The notes below the pieces were generated by a model. That model made no database searches. It was given only the letters and a program-made list of their open reading frames with translations, and had not been told where the DNA came from. 64,000 bases of DNA. Source: Pseudomonas xionganensis. Its GTDB lineage: Bacteria > Pseudomonadota > Gammaproteobacteria > Pseudomonadales > Pseudomonadaceae. How positions within the stretch are numbered: the stretch's first letter is position 1; every line of letters starts with the position of its first letter. The position numbers were made by a program, and so were the translations under genes. The stretch is from contig NZ_WKJZ01000001.1 of assembly GCF_009763245.1 (NCBI RefSeq), positions 2,040,810 through 2,104,809 on the forward strand, written 5' to 3'. This document shows, piece by piece, positions 1 to 8,988 of this stretch.

Positions 1-210
1 GTGCACCAGGGTCGCGCCGACGTCGGCGATGATGTAGTCCGGCTGCGGCAGGGTCGGGTCGGCCAGCAGCGGCAGTACCGCTTCCAGGCTGCGCCCGGTG
101 ACATAGGCGAGCTTGATCTGCGGGTGGGCGGCGATGGTCTGGTAGAGGCTCAGGCGATCCTCGGGATCGCCGGCGAGAAAGGTTCCATCCAGATCGGTGG
201 CAAGTAGCAT
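1..210 (-). CDS. HAD-superfamily phosphatase (Cof / sucrose-phosphatase-like), N-terminal part
   Basis: Seen: an ATG at the 210 end opens a reading frame that runs off the left edge of the window, giving 70 N-terminal residues. It begins MLLATDLDGTFLAG, which contains the DxDGT nucleophile loop (motif I) of HAD hydrolases. A YVTGRS stretch near residue 40 fits motif II (the conserved Thr/Ser). Known: this spacing, with a cap following motif II, is typical of the HAD-IIB class, which includes Cof-like sugar phosphatases and sucrose- or glucosylglycerate-type phosphatases. The exact substrate cannot be read from the fragment. The opposite-strand frame here shows no family features. Confidence 0.8.
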   Translation of the reverse strand, partial: MLLATDLDGTFLAGDPEDRLSLYQTIAAHPQIKLAYVTGRSLEAVLPLLADPTLPQPDYIIADVGATLVH

Positions 211-292
211 CGTTGTTTCTCCAGAAGCGGCGTCGTGCGCCGGTGTTCTGGCTGCTTGGGGTAGGCTCGGGGCCTTGCCGAAACAGCCGTTA

Positions 293-434
293 AGAGCCTG
301 TCCAAAACCTGCTGCGCGTCGGCCAGGCGGCGTTGAAATCACGCTCAGAATGCTCATTTACAGCACGTAAACTCCGCTTCTTCGCATGATTTCGCCTTGC
401 CTGGCTCTAGCTCGCGAGTCTTTGAACAGGCTCT
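293..434. repeat. Dispersed inverted-repeat element, copy 1
   Basis: The ends are imperfect inverted repeats: AGAGCCTGTCCAAA at the left and TTTGAACAGGCTCT at the right. The interior carries TGCTCATTTACA..GTAAACTCCGC, the reverse complement of the GCGGAGTTTAC..GTAAATGAGCA core in the copies at 23105 and 52545. It also carries the TGGCTCTAGCTCGCGAG segment shared with the copy at 12385. There is no coding capacity. It fills the gap between the HAD gene and the MFS gene. Confidence 0.75.
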
Positions 435-441
435 ACGATCT

Positions 442-1692
442 TCAGGACGGGGTCGTCTCCTCCGTCGAATCATGGGGCGGTGCATCGGGCATCAGCTCCA
501 GCACGGCGGGGCTGGTGCGCAGCATGGGTACGAAGTGCGCCGCGTCGCCGCTGACCAGGTCGCTGACATGGCGCAGGCGATAGAGGGTGTAGGCCGCCAG
601 CACGCTCAGGGTGGCGGCAAAGTAGAGGGGCAGCGCGCTGGCGCCCAGTCGCTCCATCAACACCCCGGCGAGCAACGGGCCGCACACAGAGCCGATACCA
701 TTGACCATCAGCAGGCTGCTGCAGCCGGAGAGAATCTCGTCGCTGTGCAACTGGTCGATCAGCTGCGCCACGGCAATGGGGTAGATGGCAAAGGTCAGGC
801 CACCCCAGACGAACACTGCACCGAGCAGCAGCGGCCCCGCCGGCAACAGACTCATGACCAGGGCCAGAGTGACTGCCAGGGCCACGACCCAGAGCAGCAC
901 CTGACGGCGGTCGTGGCGATCCGAGTAGAGCCCGATGGGCCATTGCAACAGGGCGCCGCCAAGAATGGTGGCAGTCATCAGCAGGCCCACGCCTGGGGTG
1001 TCGAAGCCGGCGAGGCTGGCGTACACCGGCGCCATGCCCCAGAACGCGCCCAGGGCCAGGCCGGACAGGCCTGCCGCAACCATGGCCAGCGGGGCGATGC
1101 GCCACAGTTGGCGCAGGTTGCTCGGGGGTGCTTCCGGCAGGCTCGGCTGCGCCTGGCAGGTCAGGGTGATGGGCATCAGCGCCGCGCTGATCAGGATGGT
1201 GGCGAGGGCGAACAGGGTGAAGTGCAGCGGATCGGCCAGGTGCAGCAGCTGCTGGGCCAGGGCCAGGGCGCCGAGGTTGACCGCCATGTAGATGGCAAAC
1301 ACCTGGCCGCGCTGCTCGTTCGGCGCCTGGGCGTTGAGCCAGCTCTCGGTGACCATATACAGAGTGACCAGGGCCAGGCCGTAGAGCACACGCAGGCCCA
1401 GCCAGACCCAGGGGTCGATAAGCAGTACATGGAGCAGGGCGGCGATGGCGGCCAGGGCCGCGCAACAGGCGAACGCACGGATATGCCCGATGCGCCGAAC
1501 CAGCGGAGTCGCCAGCCAGGTGCCGAGAAGAAACCCGACGAAGTACCCGGACATGATCAGGCCGAGCATCGTGGTGGAGTAGCCTTCGGCGACGCCACGC
1601 AGGGTCAGGAGGGTATTAAGCAGGCCATTGCCGAGGAGGAGTAAAGCAACCCCACCGAGCAACGAGCTGATAGGGGCAATCAGGGACCACAT
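442..1692 (-). CDS. MFS transporter, YcaD-like
   Basis: A 416-residue, very hydrophobic protein with about twelve predicted membrane segments. The loop after TM2 reads ATPLVRRIGHIRAF, the Major Facilitator motif A region, and a second basic loop (DRHDRRQVLLW) follows TM8 at the corresponding place in the C-terminal half. Known: the arrangement resembles the YcaD/UPF0226 branch of the MFS, whose substrates are undefined. The ATG at 1692 directly precedes TM1, so the start looks right. A short palindromic G/C block lies 9-27 bases upstream. The gene stands alone, and nothing in the neighbourhood reveals the substrate. Confidence 0.85.
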   Translation of the reverse strand: MWSLIAPISSLLGGVALLLLGNGLLNTLLTLRGVAEGYSTTMLGLIMSGYFVGFLLGTWLATPLVRRIGHIRAFACCAALAAIAALLHVLLIDPWVWLGLRVLYGLALVTLYMVTESWLNAQAPNEQRGQVFAIYMAVNLGALALAQQLLHLADPLHFTLFALATILISAALMPITLTCQAQPSLPEAPPSNLRQLWRIAPLAMVAAGLSGLALGAFWGMAPVYASLAGFDTPGVGLLMTATILGGALLQWPIGLYSDRHDRRQVLLWVVALAVTLALVMSLLPAGPLLLGAVFVWGGLTFAIYPIAVAQLIDQLHSDEILSGCSSLLMVNGIGSVCGPLLAGVLMERLGASALPLYFAATLSVLAAYTLYRLRHVSDLVSGDAAHFVPMLRTSPAVLELMPDAPPHDSTEETTPS

Positions 1693-1916
1693 GGCGAACT
1701 ACCCTAGGGGACTATCCCCCTGAGTGCAAGCACAAAGGGTGCCACTGCTTAGCTTGGTAACTATATAAGTCTTTGTTTTAAAAAAGATTATTTATAGCGA
1801 TGAGTGGTCGTTTGATTTTTTCTGGCGCAGCAAGTGCGCACACTGGGGGCGACGGATAAGGCGTATTGCACCGATAGCGCTCGTGACCACGGAGGGGCGC
1901 ACTGCGTGTAGATAAT

Positions 1917-1994
1917 GCAGGAGCCAGCTTGCTGGCGATGCTGTTGGCTTACCAAGATCGTCGGAGTGCCGAACCACAGCAAGCTGGCTGCTAC
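1917..1994. repeat. REP-type inverted repeat pair
   Basis: AGCCAGCTTGCTG (1922-1934) is mirrored by CAGCAAGCTGGCT at 1977-1989, about 40 bases apart. It can fold into a long hairpin between the MFS gene and the aminotransferase gene. The same GGAGCCAGCTTGCTGGCGAT unit recurs at 36797. Known: this is the usual make-up of Pseudomonas REP/BIME elements. The rest of 1693-2013 is AT-richer, and I see no gene in it. Confidence 0.75.
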
Positions 1995-2013
1995 AAGGTT
2001 GCGCTTACGGTTG

Positions 2014-3207
2014 TCAGCTGCACACCCGGCCAATGGCGCTGGCCAGCTGATCCAGGCGTTCGCCATCCAGGCCGGCCATATTGGCCCGACCGCTGCCGAC
2101 CATATACACGCTGAACTCATCGCGCAGCATCTGCACCTGGGCCGGGCTTAGGCCGGTGTAGGAGAACATGCCGCGCTGCTGGGCTATATGGGCAAAGCGG
2201 TCGCTCAGCCCATAAGGCCGCAGGGCCTCGACCAGGCCGACGCGCAAGCTGGCGACACGTTGGCGCATGGCCTCCAGCTCATCGACCCACAGGGCTTTGA
2301 GCTCGCTATCGCCCAGGATGCCGGCCACCACCGCCGCGCCATGGGCCGGTGGGGTGGACCACAGGTTACGTGCAATAAACGCCAGTTGGCTGCGTACATC
2401 CTGCAGTTTCTCGGCATGTTCGGCGCAGACGATCAGCGCGCCGGTGCGCTCGCGGTACAGGCCGAAGTTCTTCGAGCAGGAGCTGGTGATCAGCAGTTCC
2501 GGTAATTCGGCGGCAAACAGGCGCACGGCAAAGGCGTCCTGCTCCAGGCCATCACCGAAGCCCTGGTAGGCGAAGTCGATCAGCGGCAGCAGTTCGCGGG
2601 CCTTGACCACCTCCAACACGCGTTTCCAGTCCCTTGGCGTCAGGTCGAAGCCGGTGGGGTTATGGCAGCAGGCGTGGAGCAGCACCACATCGCCCCGGGG
2701 CACGTGGGTGAGGGCGGCGATCATCGCCTCGACATTCAACTGGTTGTTCGCGTCGACGTAGGGGTAATGACCGACCTTGAGGTCGGCGGCGGCGAAGATG
2801 CTCTCGTGGATCGGCCAGGTCGGATCGCTTAGCCAGATGCCGCGGCCCGGCAGGCACTGGGCGATAAAGTCCGCACACAGGCGCAGGGCCCCGGTACCGC
2901 CCGGGGTCTGGGTGGCGCCGGCGCGTTCGACCAGCAGCGGGCTATCGGCACCCAGTACCAGCTGGCTGAGCAGGCGGCCAAACAGTGGGTCGCCATGGCC
3001 GCCGATATAGCTTTTGCTGGTTTCGCTTGCCACCAGGCGCTGTTCGGCCAGCTTTACCGCGCGCGGAATCGGCGTCAGGCCCTGGGCGTCCTTGTATACG
3101 CCCACACCCAGGTCCAGCTTGGCCGGGTTGGGGTCCTGCCGATAGGCGTCCATCAGGCCGAGAATCGGGTCGCCAGGCACCCGGTTGATGTGCTGGAAAT
3201 GGCTCAC
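2014..3207 (-). CDS. phhC: Aromatic amino acid aminotransferase
   Basis: A 397-residue class I (aspartate/tyrosine-type) PLP aminotransferase. Visible landmarks are the N-terminal [17 protein letters not shown] in the middle (binds the cofactor and substrate carboxylate), [14 protein letters not shown], and [14 protein letters not shown] with the PLP-binding lysine. Role inferred from context: it transaminates phenylalanine and tyrosine to the keto acids downstream of phenylalanine hydroxylase. The start is GTG at 3207, inside a 4-base GTGA overlap with the phhB stop, so the two genes are translationally coupled. The alternative name is tyrB. Confidence 0.93.
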   Translation of the reverse strand: MSHFQHINRVPGDPILGLMDAYRQDPNPAKLDLGVGVYKDAQGLTPIPRAVKLAEQRLVASETSKSYIGGHGDPLFGRLLSQLVLGADSPLLVERAGATQTPGGTGALRLCADFIAQCLPGRGIWLSDPTWPIHESIFAAADLKVGHYPYVDANNQLNVEAMIAALTHVPRGDVVLLHACCHNPTGFDLTPRDWKRVLEVVKARELLPLIDFAYQGFGDGLEQDAFAVRLFAAELPELLITSSCSKNFGLYRERTGALIVCAEHAEKLQDVRSQLAFIARNLWSTPPAHGAAVVAGILGDSELKALWVDELEAMRQRVASLRVGLVEALRPYGLSDRFAHIAQQRGMFSYTGLSPAQVQMLRDEFSVYMVGSGRANMAGLDGERLDQLASAIGRVCS

Positions 3208-3560
3208 TTGCGGCCCTCGGCGCTGGCGGCTAGCACATCGGTACGCGCGGCCATGATGAAGTCGTTGCGGTGCAGACCGCGCATTTCATGGCTCCACCAG
3301 GTCACGGTGACCTTGCCCCATTCGGTCAGCAGGGCCGGGTGGTGGCCGACTTCCTCGGCGATGGCACCCACCGCGTTGGTAAAGGCCAGGGCATGGCGGA
3401 AGTTCCTGAACAGGTAAACCCGCTCCAGCTCCATATGGTCGCCGCGTACCTCGATATTCCAGTCGGGGATTTCACGGATCAGTTCGGCCAGCTCTTCATC
3501 GCTGACTTTCGGCGCATCGGCGCGGCAGGCTTCGCATTGGGCTTGGGCAAGGGTGGTCAT
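3204..3560 (-). CDS. phhB: Pterin-4a-carbinolamine dehydratase
   Basis: 118 residues, the normal length for PCD/DCoH. The family signature is seen as [19 protein letters not shown] followed by [16 protein letters not shown], which holds the catalytic histidines. It dehydrates the 4a-hydroxy-tetrahydropterin left by phenylalanine hydroxylase so that the cofactor can be recycled. It lies between phhA and the aminotransferase on the same strand, 134 bases after phhA, with a REP hairpin in that gap. Confidence 0.95.
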   Translation of the reverse strand: MTTLAQAQCEACRADAPKVSDEELAELIREIPDWNIEVRGDHMELERVYLFRNFRHALAFTNAVGAIAEEVGHHPALLTEWGKVTVTWWSHEMRGLHRNDFIMAARTDVLAASAEGRK

Positions 3561-3610
3561 ATCGGGGTTCCTTCAATCTGTGACTATTGATGAGGATGAG
3601 ATTAGGCCTT

Positions 3611-3660
3611 TTGTAGGAGCGGGCCATGCCCGCGATCGCGGCCATGGGCCGCTCCTACAA
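3611..3660. repeat. REP hairpin between phhA and phhB
   Basis: TTGTAGGAGCGGGCCATG is mirrored by CATGGGCCGCTCCTACAA with one mismatch. This forms a near-perfect stem-loop inside the phhA-phhB intergenic space. Known: such intercistronic REP stems often stabilise the upstream mRNA segment, or partly stop transcription, and so change gene dosage along an operon. That role here is inferred. Confidence 0.8.
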
Positions 3661-3694
3661 GGGTGGGCATGCGCAGCTTGTCCACCCTACGCGG

Positions 3695-4477
3695 TCATGC
3701 CGCCTTCGGCGGAAACTTTGGCGTATGCAGACCCAGGCGCATGGCCTGGTGTACCAGCGCCATGATGTCCTCATGGGCCAGTTCGAACAGGCGCTTGAGT
3801 TCGGGCAGCACGAAGTACAACGGTTGCAGGATGTCGATGCGGTAAGGCGTGCGCATCGCTTCCAGGGGGTCGAAGGCCTGGTGCTCGGGGGCAGCGGACA
3901 GGGCGTAGAGGGTTTCCTTCGGCGAGGAGAGGATGCCGCCGCCATAGATGCGCCGCCCGGCCGGGGTATCGACCAGGCCGAACTCGATGGTCAGCCAGTA
4001 CAGGCGCGCCAGGTACACGCGCTCTTCCTTGGTTGCGGCTAGGCCGAGCTTGCCATAGGTGTGGGTGAATTCGGCGAACCAGGGATTGGTCAGCAGCGGG
4101 CAGTGGCCGAAGATCTCGTGGAAGATATCCGGCTCCTGCAGGTAGTCCAGTTCCTCGGGTGTGCGGATAAAGGTCGCGACCGGGAACTGCTTGCTGGCCA
4201 GCAGTTCGAAGAAGGTCTGGAAGGGAATCAGCGCCGGCACCCGCGCCACTCGCCAGCCGGTGCTGGTTTCGAGTACCCGGTTGATTTCGCCCAGTTGCGG
4301 GATGCGCTCATGGGGTAGCTTGAGCTGCTCGATACCGTCCAGGTATTCCTGGCAGGCGCGCCCCTCCAGCAGCTGCATCTGACGGCTGATCAGGGTGTGC
4401 CATACCTGATGCTCGGCTTCCGGGTAATGGATAAAACCGCTGGCATCCGGTTCCCGCGCCACGTACTGGGTGCTCAT
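3695..4477 (-). CDS. phhA: Phenylalanine-4-hydroxylase
   Basis: A 260-residue bacterial, catalytic-domain-only aromatic amino acid hydroxylase. The non-haem iron ligands are visible as H120 and H125 in DIFHEIFGHCPLL and E165 in WLTIEFGLV. It converts phenylalanine to tyrosine using tetrahydropterin and oxygen. It heads the phhA-phhB-phhC run, and the divergent regulator gene phhR is 261 bases away with a PhhR/TyrR-type box between them. Start ATG at 4477 with AGGAGGC upstream. The C-terminus ends in lysine/alanine as in other short bacterial forms. Confidence 0.96.
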   Translation of the reverse strand: MSTQYVAREPDASGFIHYPEAEHQVWHTLISRQMQLLEGRACQEYLDGIEQLKLPHERIPQLGEINRVLETSTGWRVARVPALIPFQTFFELLASKQFPVATFIRTPEELDYLQEPDIFHEIFGHCPLLTNPWFAEFTHTYGKLGLAATKEERVYLARLYWLTIEFGLVDTPAGRRIYGGGILSSPKETLYALSAAPEHQAFDPLEAMRTPYRIDILQPLYFVLPELKRLFELAHEDIMALVHQAMRLGLHTPKFPPKAA

Positions 4478-4591
4478 TCTACAGGCCTCCTGCTGGGGCT
4501 TTTGTTGTTGTGTTTGCGTCAGAAATACTCCAGTGCATGGGTTAGTGCAGCTCAGGGCAGGGCCTGAGCTCGGTGGTCAGTGCGGTTATTT

Positions 4592-4609
4592 CGTAAAGAA
4601 TTGGTTACG
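4592..4609. promoter_or_regulatory. Candidate PhhR (TYR-type) box
   Basis: CGTAAA-GAATTG-GTTACG fits the TyrR/PhhR operator TGTAAA-N6-TTTACA with two changes in each arm. It lies in the phhA/phhR divergent intergenic region, 115 bases before phhA and 130 before phhR. It could therefore serve phhA activation, phhR autoregulation, or both. The match is seen; binding is inferred. A weak -24/-12-like string (TGCAC-N7-TGCA on the minus strand, 4534-4549) lies between it and phhA. Confidence 0.65.
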
Positions 4610-4738
4610 TGCTTGGCGATGTGCCCAAGTATCGTCTTGCTGTCGTGCTGATCTGTCACATATTCTTGACGGAAATTGCGCCGCCTTCGTCGATTCTTGG
4701 CGTCGGTTGGCCATCACAAGACAGACAAGAGCCCTGCC

Positions 4739-6292
4739 ATGCGTATCAAAGTCCACTGCCAGAACCGCGTCGGTATCCTGCGCGACATCCTCAACCTGCT
4801 GGTCGACTACGGCATCAACGTGGCCCGTGGTGAAGTCGGTGGCGAGCAGGGCAATGCCATCTACCTGCACTGCCCGAATCTGATCAATCTGCAGTTCCAG
4901 TCGTTGCGGCCGAAGTTCGAGGCGATTAGCGGGGTGTTCGGCGTCAAGCGTGTCGGATTGATGCCCAGCGAACGGCGCCATCTGGAGCTCAATGCCTTGC
5001 TCGGTGCCCTGGATTTTCCGGTGCTGTCCATCGATATGGGCGGCAGCATAGTCGCGGCCAACCGCAGTGCCGCCCAGCTGCTGGGGGTGCGGGTGGATGA
5101 GGTGCCGGGTATCGCGCTGTCGCGCTACGCCGAGGATTTCGACTTGCCCGAGTTGGTGCGCGCCAACAAGTCGCGGATCAACGGCCTGCGGGTCAAGGTC
5201 AAGGGTGATGTGTTTCTCGCCGATATCGCCCCGCTGCAGACCGAGCATGACGAGAGCGATGCCCTGGCCGGCGCCGTGCTGACCCTGCACCGTGCCGACC
5301 GCGTGGGTGAGCGTATCTACCATGTGCGCAAGCAGGAGCTGCGTGGCTTCGACTCGATCTTCCAGAGCTCCAAGGTAATGGCTGCCGTAGTCAGGGAAGC
5401 GCGACGTATGGCGCCCCTGGATGCGCCGCTGCTGATCGAGGGCGAAACCGGTACCGGCAAGGAATTGCTGGCCCGCGCCTGCCACTTGGCCAGTCCACGC
5501 GGGCAGTCGCCTTTTATGGCGCTCAACTGCGCCGGCCTGCCGGAGTCCATGGCCGAGACCGAGCTGTTCGGCTACGGTCCCGGCGCCTTCGAGGGCGCGC
5601 GGCCGGAAGGCAAGCTCGGCCTGCTGGAGCTGACGGCCGGTGGCACGCTGTTTCTCGATGGCGTGGGCGAGATGAGCCCGCGTCTGCAGGCCAAGCTGCT
5701 GCGTTTTCTGCAGGACGGCTGCTTTCGCCGGGTTGGCAGCGACGAAGAGGTGTATCTGGACGTGCGGGTGATCTGCGCCACCCAGGTTGACCTGTCCGAG
5801 CTGTGTGGTCGCGGCGAGTTCCGTCAGGACCTGTATCACCGCCTCAATGTGCTGAGCCTGCATATCCCACCGCTGCGCGAATGCCTGGATGGGCTTGAAC
5901 CTTTGGTGGAGCATTTTCTCGACCAGGCCAGCCGGCAGATCGGCTGCCCGCTACCCAGGCTGGCGCCCCAGGTACTGGAACGGCTCAGCCACTACCATTG
6001 GCCGGGCAATGTGCGCCAGCTGGAGAACGTGCTGTTCCAGGCGGTGTCACTGTGCGAGGGCGGCATGGTCAAGGCCGAGCATATCCGCCTGCCGGACTAC
6101 GGCGCGCCGCAACCTCTGGGTGAGTTCTCGGTAGAGGGGAGCCTGGATGAGATCCTTGGCCGTTTCGAAAAAGCCGTGCTGGAGCGCCTGTTCCACGATC
6201 ACCCGAGCAGCCGCCAGCTGGGCAAGCGCCTGGGGGTGTCGCACACCACTATCGCCAACAAGTTGCGCCAGCATGGGTTGGGGAAGGAATAG
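4739..6292 (+). CDS. phhR: PhhR/TyrR-type transcriptional regulator of aromatic amino acid catabolism
   Basis: 517 residues. Domain order: N-terminal ACT-like aromatic-ligand domain (MRIKVHCQNRVGILRDI, 1-75), PAS domain (about 80-190), AAA+ domain with Walker A GETGTGKE near residue 235, and a C-terminal Fis-type helix-turn-helix (RQLGKRLGVSHTTIANKL). The loop that is GAFTGA in sigma-54 activators reads GAFEGA (near 281), so the key threonine is missing. The ATG at 4739 is chosen because homology begins exactly there; an upstream in-frame ATG would add 21 unrelated residues. Divergent from phhABC, which it is expected to activate with phenylalanine or tyrosine. Confidence 0.93.
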   Translation: MRIKVHCQNRVGILRDILNLLVDYGINVARGEVGGEQGNAIYLHCPNLINLQFQSLRPKFEAISGVFGVKRVGLMPSERRHLELNALLGALDFPVLSIDMGGSIVAANRSAAQLLGVRVDEVPGIALSRYAEDFDLPELVRANKSRINGLRVKVKGDVFLADIAPLQTEHDESDALAGAVLTLHRADRVGERIYHVRKQELRGFDSIFQSSKVMAAVVREARRMAPLDAPLLIEGETGTGKELLARACHLASPRGQSPFMALNCAGLPESMAETELFGYGPGAFEGARPEGKLGLLELTAGGTLFLDGVGEMSPRLQAKLLRFLQDGCFRRVGSDEEVYLDVRVICATQVDLSELCGRGEFRQDLYHRLNVLSLHIPPLRECLDGLEPLVEHFLDQASRQIGCPLPRLAPQVLERLSHYHWPGNVRQLENVLFQAVSLCEGGMVKAEHIRLPDYGAPQPLGEFSVEGSLDEILGRFEKAVLERLFHDHPSSRQLGKRLGVSHTTIANKLRQHGLGKE

Positions 6293-6346
6293 GCGCGCTG
6301 GCCTGCTAGAGTCATTGCAGCTTTTCGTGTCGCAACAAGGACGATC

Positions 6347-7423
6347 ATGTCGACTCTCAACCGTTCCGAGGCCCAGCAACGGGCCGACGATATAGCTGTA
6401 TTCAACCGCGAGCTGGCGCGTCTTGAGGCCGAGCAGGTGCTGAGCCTGGGCGATGACCAGCGCGCCAGCCTGCATGCTCATCAGCAGCAACTGCTGGCCA
6501 GTTACCGCGCAGCCTTCGATATCGATCACGACAGCCAGGCCCGGCAGCTGTCCCTGGGCATGCGCATCGCCTCCTTTCTCGGCGCCCTGGCCCTGGCGGC
6601 CAGCCTGTTCTTTCTCTTCTACCAGTTCTGGGGCCTGTTCGGCGAAGTCAGTCAGGTGGCCATTCTGCTGGCGGCGAGCCTGGGCTCCTGCGTCCTGACC
6701 CTGTGGCTGAGCCGGCGCGATGATTCGGGCTATTTCAGCAAGCTGGCGGCGCTCTTGGCGCTGACCTGCTTTGTGCTGAACATCACCATGCTCGGGCAGA
6801 TCTTCAATATCACCCCCTCCGACAAGGCCCTGCTGCCCTGGGCCGCCTATGCGCTGTTGCTGGCCTATGCCTGCCAGGCCCGGCTGTTGCTGGCCGCGGG
6901 CATACTCTGCCTGCTGGCTTTTATCGCTGCGCGGGTGGGCAGTTGGGGTGGCTTGTACTGGCTAAGCTTTGGCGAGCGGCCGGAGAACTTCCTGCCCGCG
7001 GCGCTACTGATCTTTGCCGTGCCGCTGCTGATCGAGCAGCGCCGTTATGAAGGCTTTGCCGTGATCTACCGGGTGTTCGGCTTGCTGGCGCTGTTGCTGC
7101 CGGTACTGGTGCTGGGGCACTGGGGCGAGGCCAGCTATCTGGACCATGCGCCGGCGCTGATAGAGGGCGGCTATCAGGTGCTCGGCTTTGTGCTGTCTGT
7201 CGCGCTGATCTGGCTGGGGGCGCGTCGGGGCTGGGCGGATGTGGTCAATACCGGCTTGGTGTTCTTTGTGGTGTTTCTCTACACCAAACTGTTCGACTGG
7301 TGGTGGGAGTTGATGCCCAAGTACCTGTTCTTCCTGCTGCTGGGGCTGGTCGCGGTGTTGGTCCTGCTGGTGCTGCGGCGTCTGCGCAGTCGCCATGGTC
7401 TGTTTGCGGGGGTGGGGCAATGA
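6347..7423 (+). CDS. DUF2157 integral membrane protein
   Basis: 358 residues. A soluble, charged N-terminal segment of about 70 residues is followed by roughly ten hydrophobic helices, and the protein ends in a basic tail (LRRLRSRHGLF). This is the usual architecture of DUF2157 proteins, whose function is unknown. A purine-rich CAAGGACGAT precedes the ATG. The last codons overlap the next gene by 4 bases (ATGA). It is the first of four same-strand genes that look like a single envelope-related transcription unit. Confidence 0.8.
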   Translation: MSTLNRSEAQQRADDIAVFNRELARLEAEQVLSLGDDQRASLHAHQQQLLASYRAAFDIDHDSQARQLSLGMRIASFLGALALAASLFFLFYQFWGLFGEVSQVAILLAASLGSCVLTLWLSRRDDSGYFSKLAALLALTCFVLNITMLGQIFNITPSDKALLPWAAYALLLAYACQARLLLAAGILCLLAFIAARVGSWGGLYWLSFGERPENFLPAALLIFAVPLLIEQRRYEGFAVIYRVFGLLALLLPVLVLGHWGEASYLDHAPALIEGGYQVLGFVLSVALIWLGARRGWADVVNTGLVFFVVFLYTKLFDWWWELMPKYLFFLLLGLVAVLVLLVLRRLRSRHGLFAGVGQ

Positions 7424-8292
7424 AGGGCGCGCGGGGGTACTTCCTGCTGGTGGGGCTGGGGCTGATCCTGCTGGTCAACGCCATCGTCCTGGCGGGTGTG
7501 GCCTGGAATCGTCAGGAGCCGGCGGACAGCCGCCTGCAACTGTCCGAACGAGAGCTGAGTGATGGTTATGGCTATGGGCGCCGGGAGAACAGTGGTATTG
7601 GCCTGTCCCTGGATTATCGCTGGCCGAGTGAGGAGGACGATGCGCTTTATTCGGGGGTCAGCCCCGAACAGATGGCGGTATTGGGCTTCTGGCTGCCTGC
7701 TGAGCGTGATGAGGTGAGTATTCGTCGCTATCGCCGTCAACAAGAGCGTGACGCCCTGCTGGTGCTGGAACTGGATGGCCCGGCTTATCGGCGTGAAGTG
7801 CAGTTGGCCCAGGCCGCCCATGCCGAGGCCCAACGCCTGCAACAACTGGCACCGGATAACCGGGATCTGCAGCGGGCGGCCCGCCAGGCGCAGGAACGCC
7901 TGCTGCATGAGCAGCATGCTGCCAGCCGTCTGTTGGTGGTGGATGTGGGGGTGGATTCTGAGGCGCTGCGCGCGCGTTATGCTGATCGCCAGCGTTATGC
8001 CATTGTCCGCGCTCATGTCCGGCCGTTCGCCCACCGCCGGGAGCGCTCCGGAGTGGAGCAAGGCGCCAGTCAGTCGCGCTGGCAATGGCAGCTTGGCGGC
8101 CACGCCAGCAGCTCGGGCCTGGCGCGCATTCATCTGCCCCAGCGCTTGCACCGGCTATTTGACAGCCTACCCCGCGGTGGGGCCTATGCGCAGCAGGAGG
8201 TGGAGCGCCATACCCGGCTGTTTACGGTCGAACTGGTTTTCGGCCGGCGCCTGGAACCCTGGATTGTTGATCTGCAGGCACGCACGCCCTGA
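7420..8292 (+). CDS. DUF4824-like membrane-anchored protein
   Basis: 290 residues from the ATG overlapping the DUF2157 stop. A longer frame upstream lies inside the DUF2157 gene and is rejected. One N-terminal membrane anchor (GYFLLVGLGLILLVNAIVLA) is followed by a polar periplasmic domain rich in arginine and glutamine, with a coiled-coil-like stretch around residues 120-165. Known: DUF4824 genes are found next to DUF2157 genes in several proteobacteria, and the pair is uncharacterised. The family name is from memory of that pairing, so treat it as likely rather than proven. Confidence 0.7.
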   Translation: MKGARGYFLLVGLGLILLVNAIVLAGVAWNRQEPADSRLQLSERELSDGYGYGRRENSGIGLSLDYRWPSEEDDALYSGVSPEQMAVLGFWLPAERDEVSIRRYRRQQERDALLVLELDGPAYRREVQLAQAAHAEAQRLQQLAPDNRDLQRAARQAQERLLHEQHAASRLLVVDVGVDSEALRARYADRQRYAIVRAHVRPFAHRRERSGVEQGASQSRWQWQLGGHASSSGLARIHLPQRLHRLFDSLPRGGAYAQQEVERHTRLFTVELVFGRRLEPWIVDLQARTP

Positions 8293-8328
8293 GCCTGGCT
8301 GAAGGCGTCAGCTCTAACGAGGTGGACT

Positions 8329-8988
8329 ATGCAATGGATAAGGGCAGCTTTGATGTGGCTGTACAGCGGCCTGGTGCTGGCCGCCGGAGGCGATATGCAG
8401 GGTAACGAGGCGGATATGCGCTCGCAGCATTATCAACTGCTGCATATTTCTCCGGAAATGCCGCCACCGGGGCGCTGGGATCAGGAACACCAGCGTTTGG
8501 TGCTGGATCTGCTGTCCTTCAAGGACCGCCTCGATACCGCCCCCGAGCCGGCCAGACGCTACCTGGCCCGGCTGACCGATAACTTCACCCGTTCGGTGTT
8601 GCTGCGCGATGTGCTGGCGCGCGATGACGTGGTCTACTTCAGCGATTACTGGACGCGCAAGGGCAGCGTGCTGAATATCGTCGAGTACCGCAAAACCGGC
8701 TCGGCGACGGGGCTGACGCCCTATCTGGGGCCGCTGTCTTCCATCCCCATCGCCAGCTATGGCTTTGCCAAGTATCACTTGCACTACAAGGGCGAGGTGC
8801 TGCCGTTCTGGGGCGTGGCACAGAAGGACAAGTGGACCCTGCGCAAGCGCTACTGGGCCCGAGCCCAGGTGTTTATGCCCTTTGGCGAATCGGCTGGGCT
8901 GGATGTGGCGATCATCGGCATGGATCTAGGCATCAACTATATGGAGCCGGTAGGCAGCTTTTTACTCTTGCCCCGGGATGAGCTGTGA
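8329..8988 (+). CDS. Exported protein of unknown function
   Basis: 219 residues. A short hydrophobic start (ALMWLYSGLVLAAGG) looks like a signal peptide. The mature part is soluble, with many aromatic residues (YFSDYWTRKGS, YGFAKYHLHYKGEVLPFWG) and a glycine/aspartate-rich end. I do not recognise a family. It begins 36 bases after the DUF4824 gene and shares a GTGA overlap with the following membrane gene, so it belongs to the same operon. Confidence 0.7.
   Translation: MQWIRAALMWLYSGLVLAAGGDMQGNEADMRSQHYQLLHISPEMPPPGRWDQEHQRLVLDLLSFKDRLDTAPEPARRYLARLTDNFTRSVLLRDVLARDDVVYFSDYWTRKGSVLNIVEYRKTGSATGLTPYLGPLSSIPIASYGFAKYHLHYKGEVLPFWGVAQKDKWTLRKRYWARAQVFMPFGESAGLDVAIIGMDLGINYMEPVGSFLLLPRDEL

Noticed and set aside
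4534..4549. Sigma-54 promoter for phhA
   Set aside because: The minus-strand string TGCAC-N7-TGCA has the GC of the -12 box but lacks the GG of the -24 box; too weak to list as a feature.
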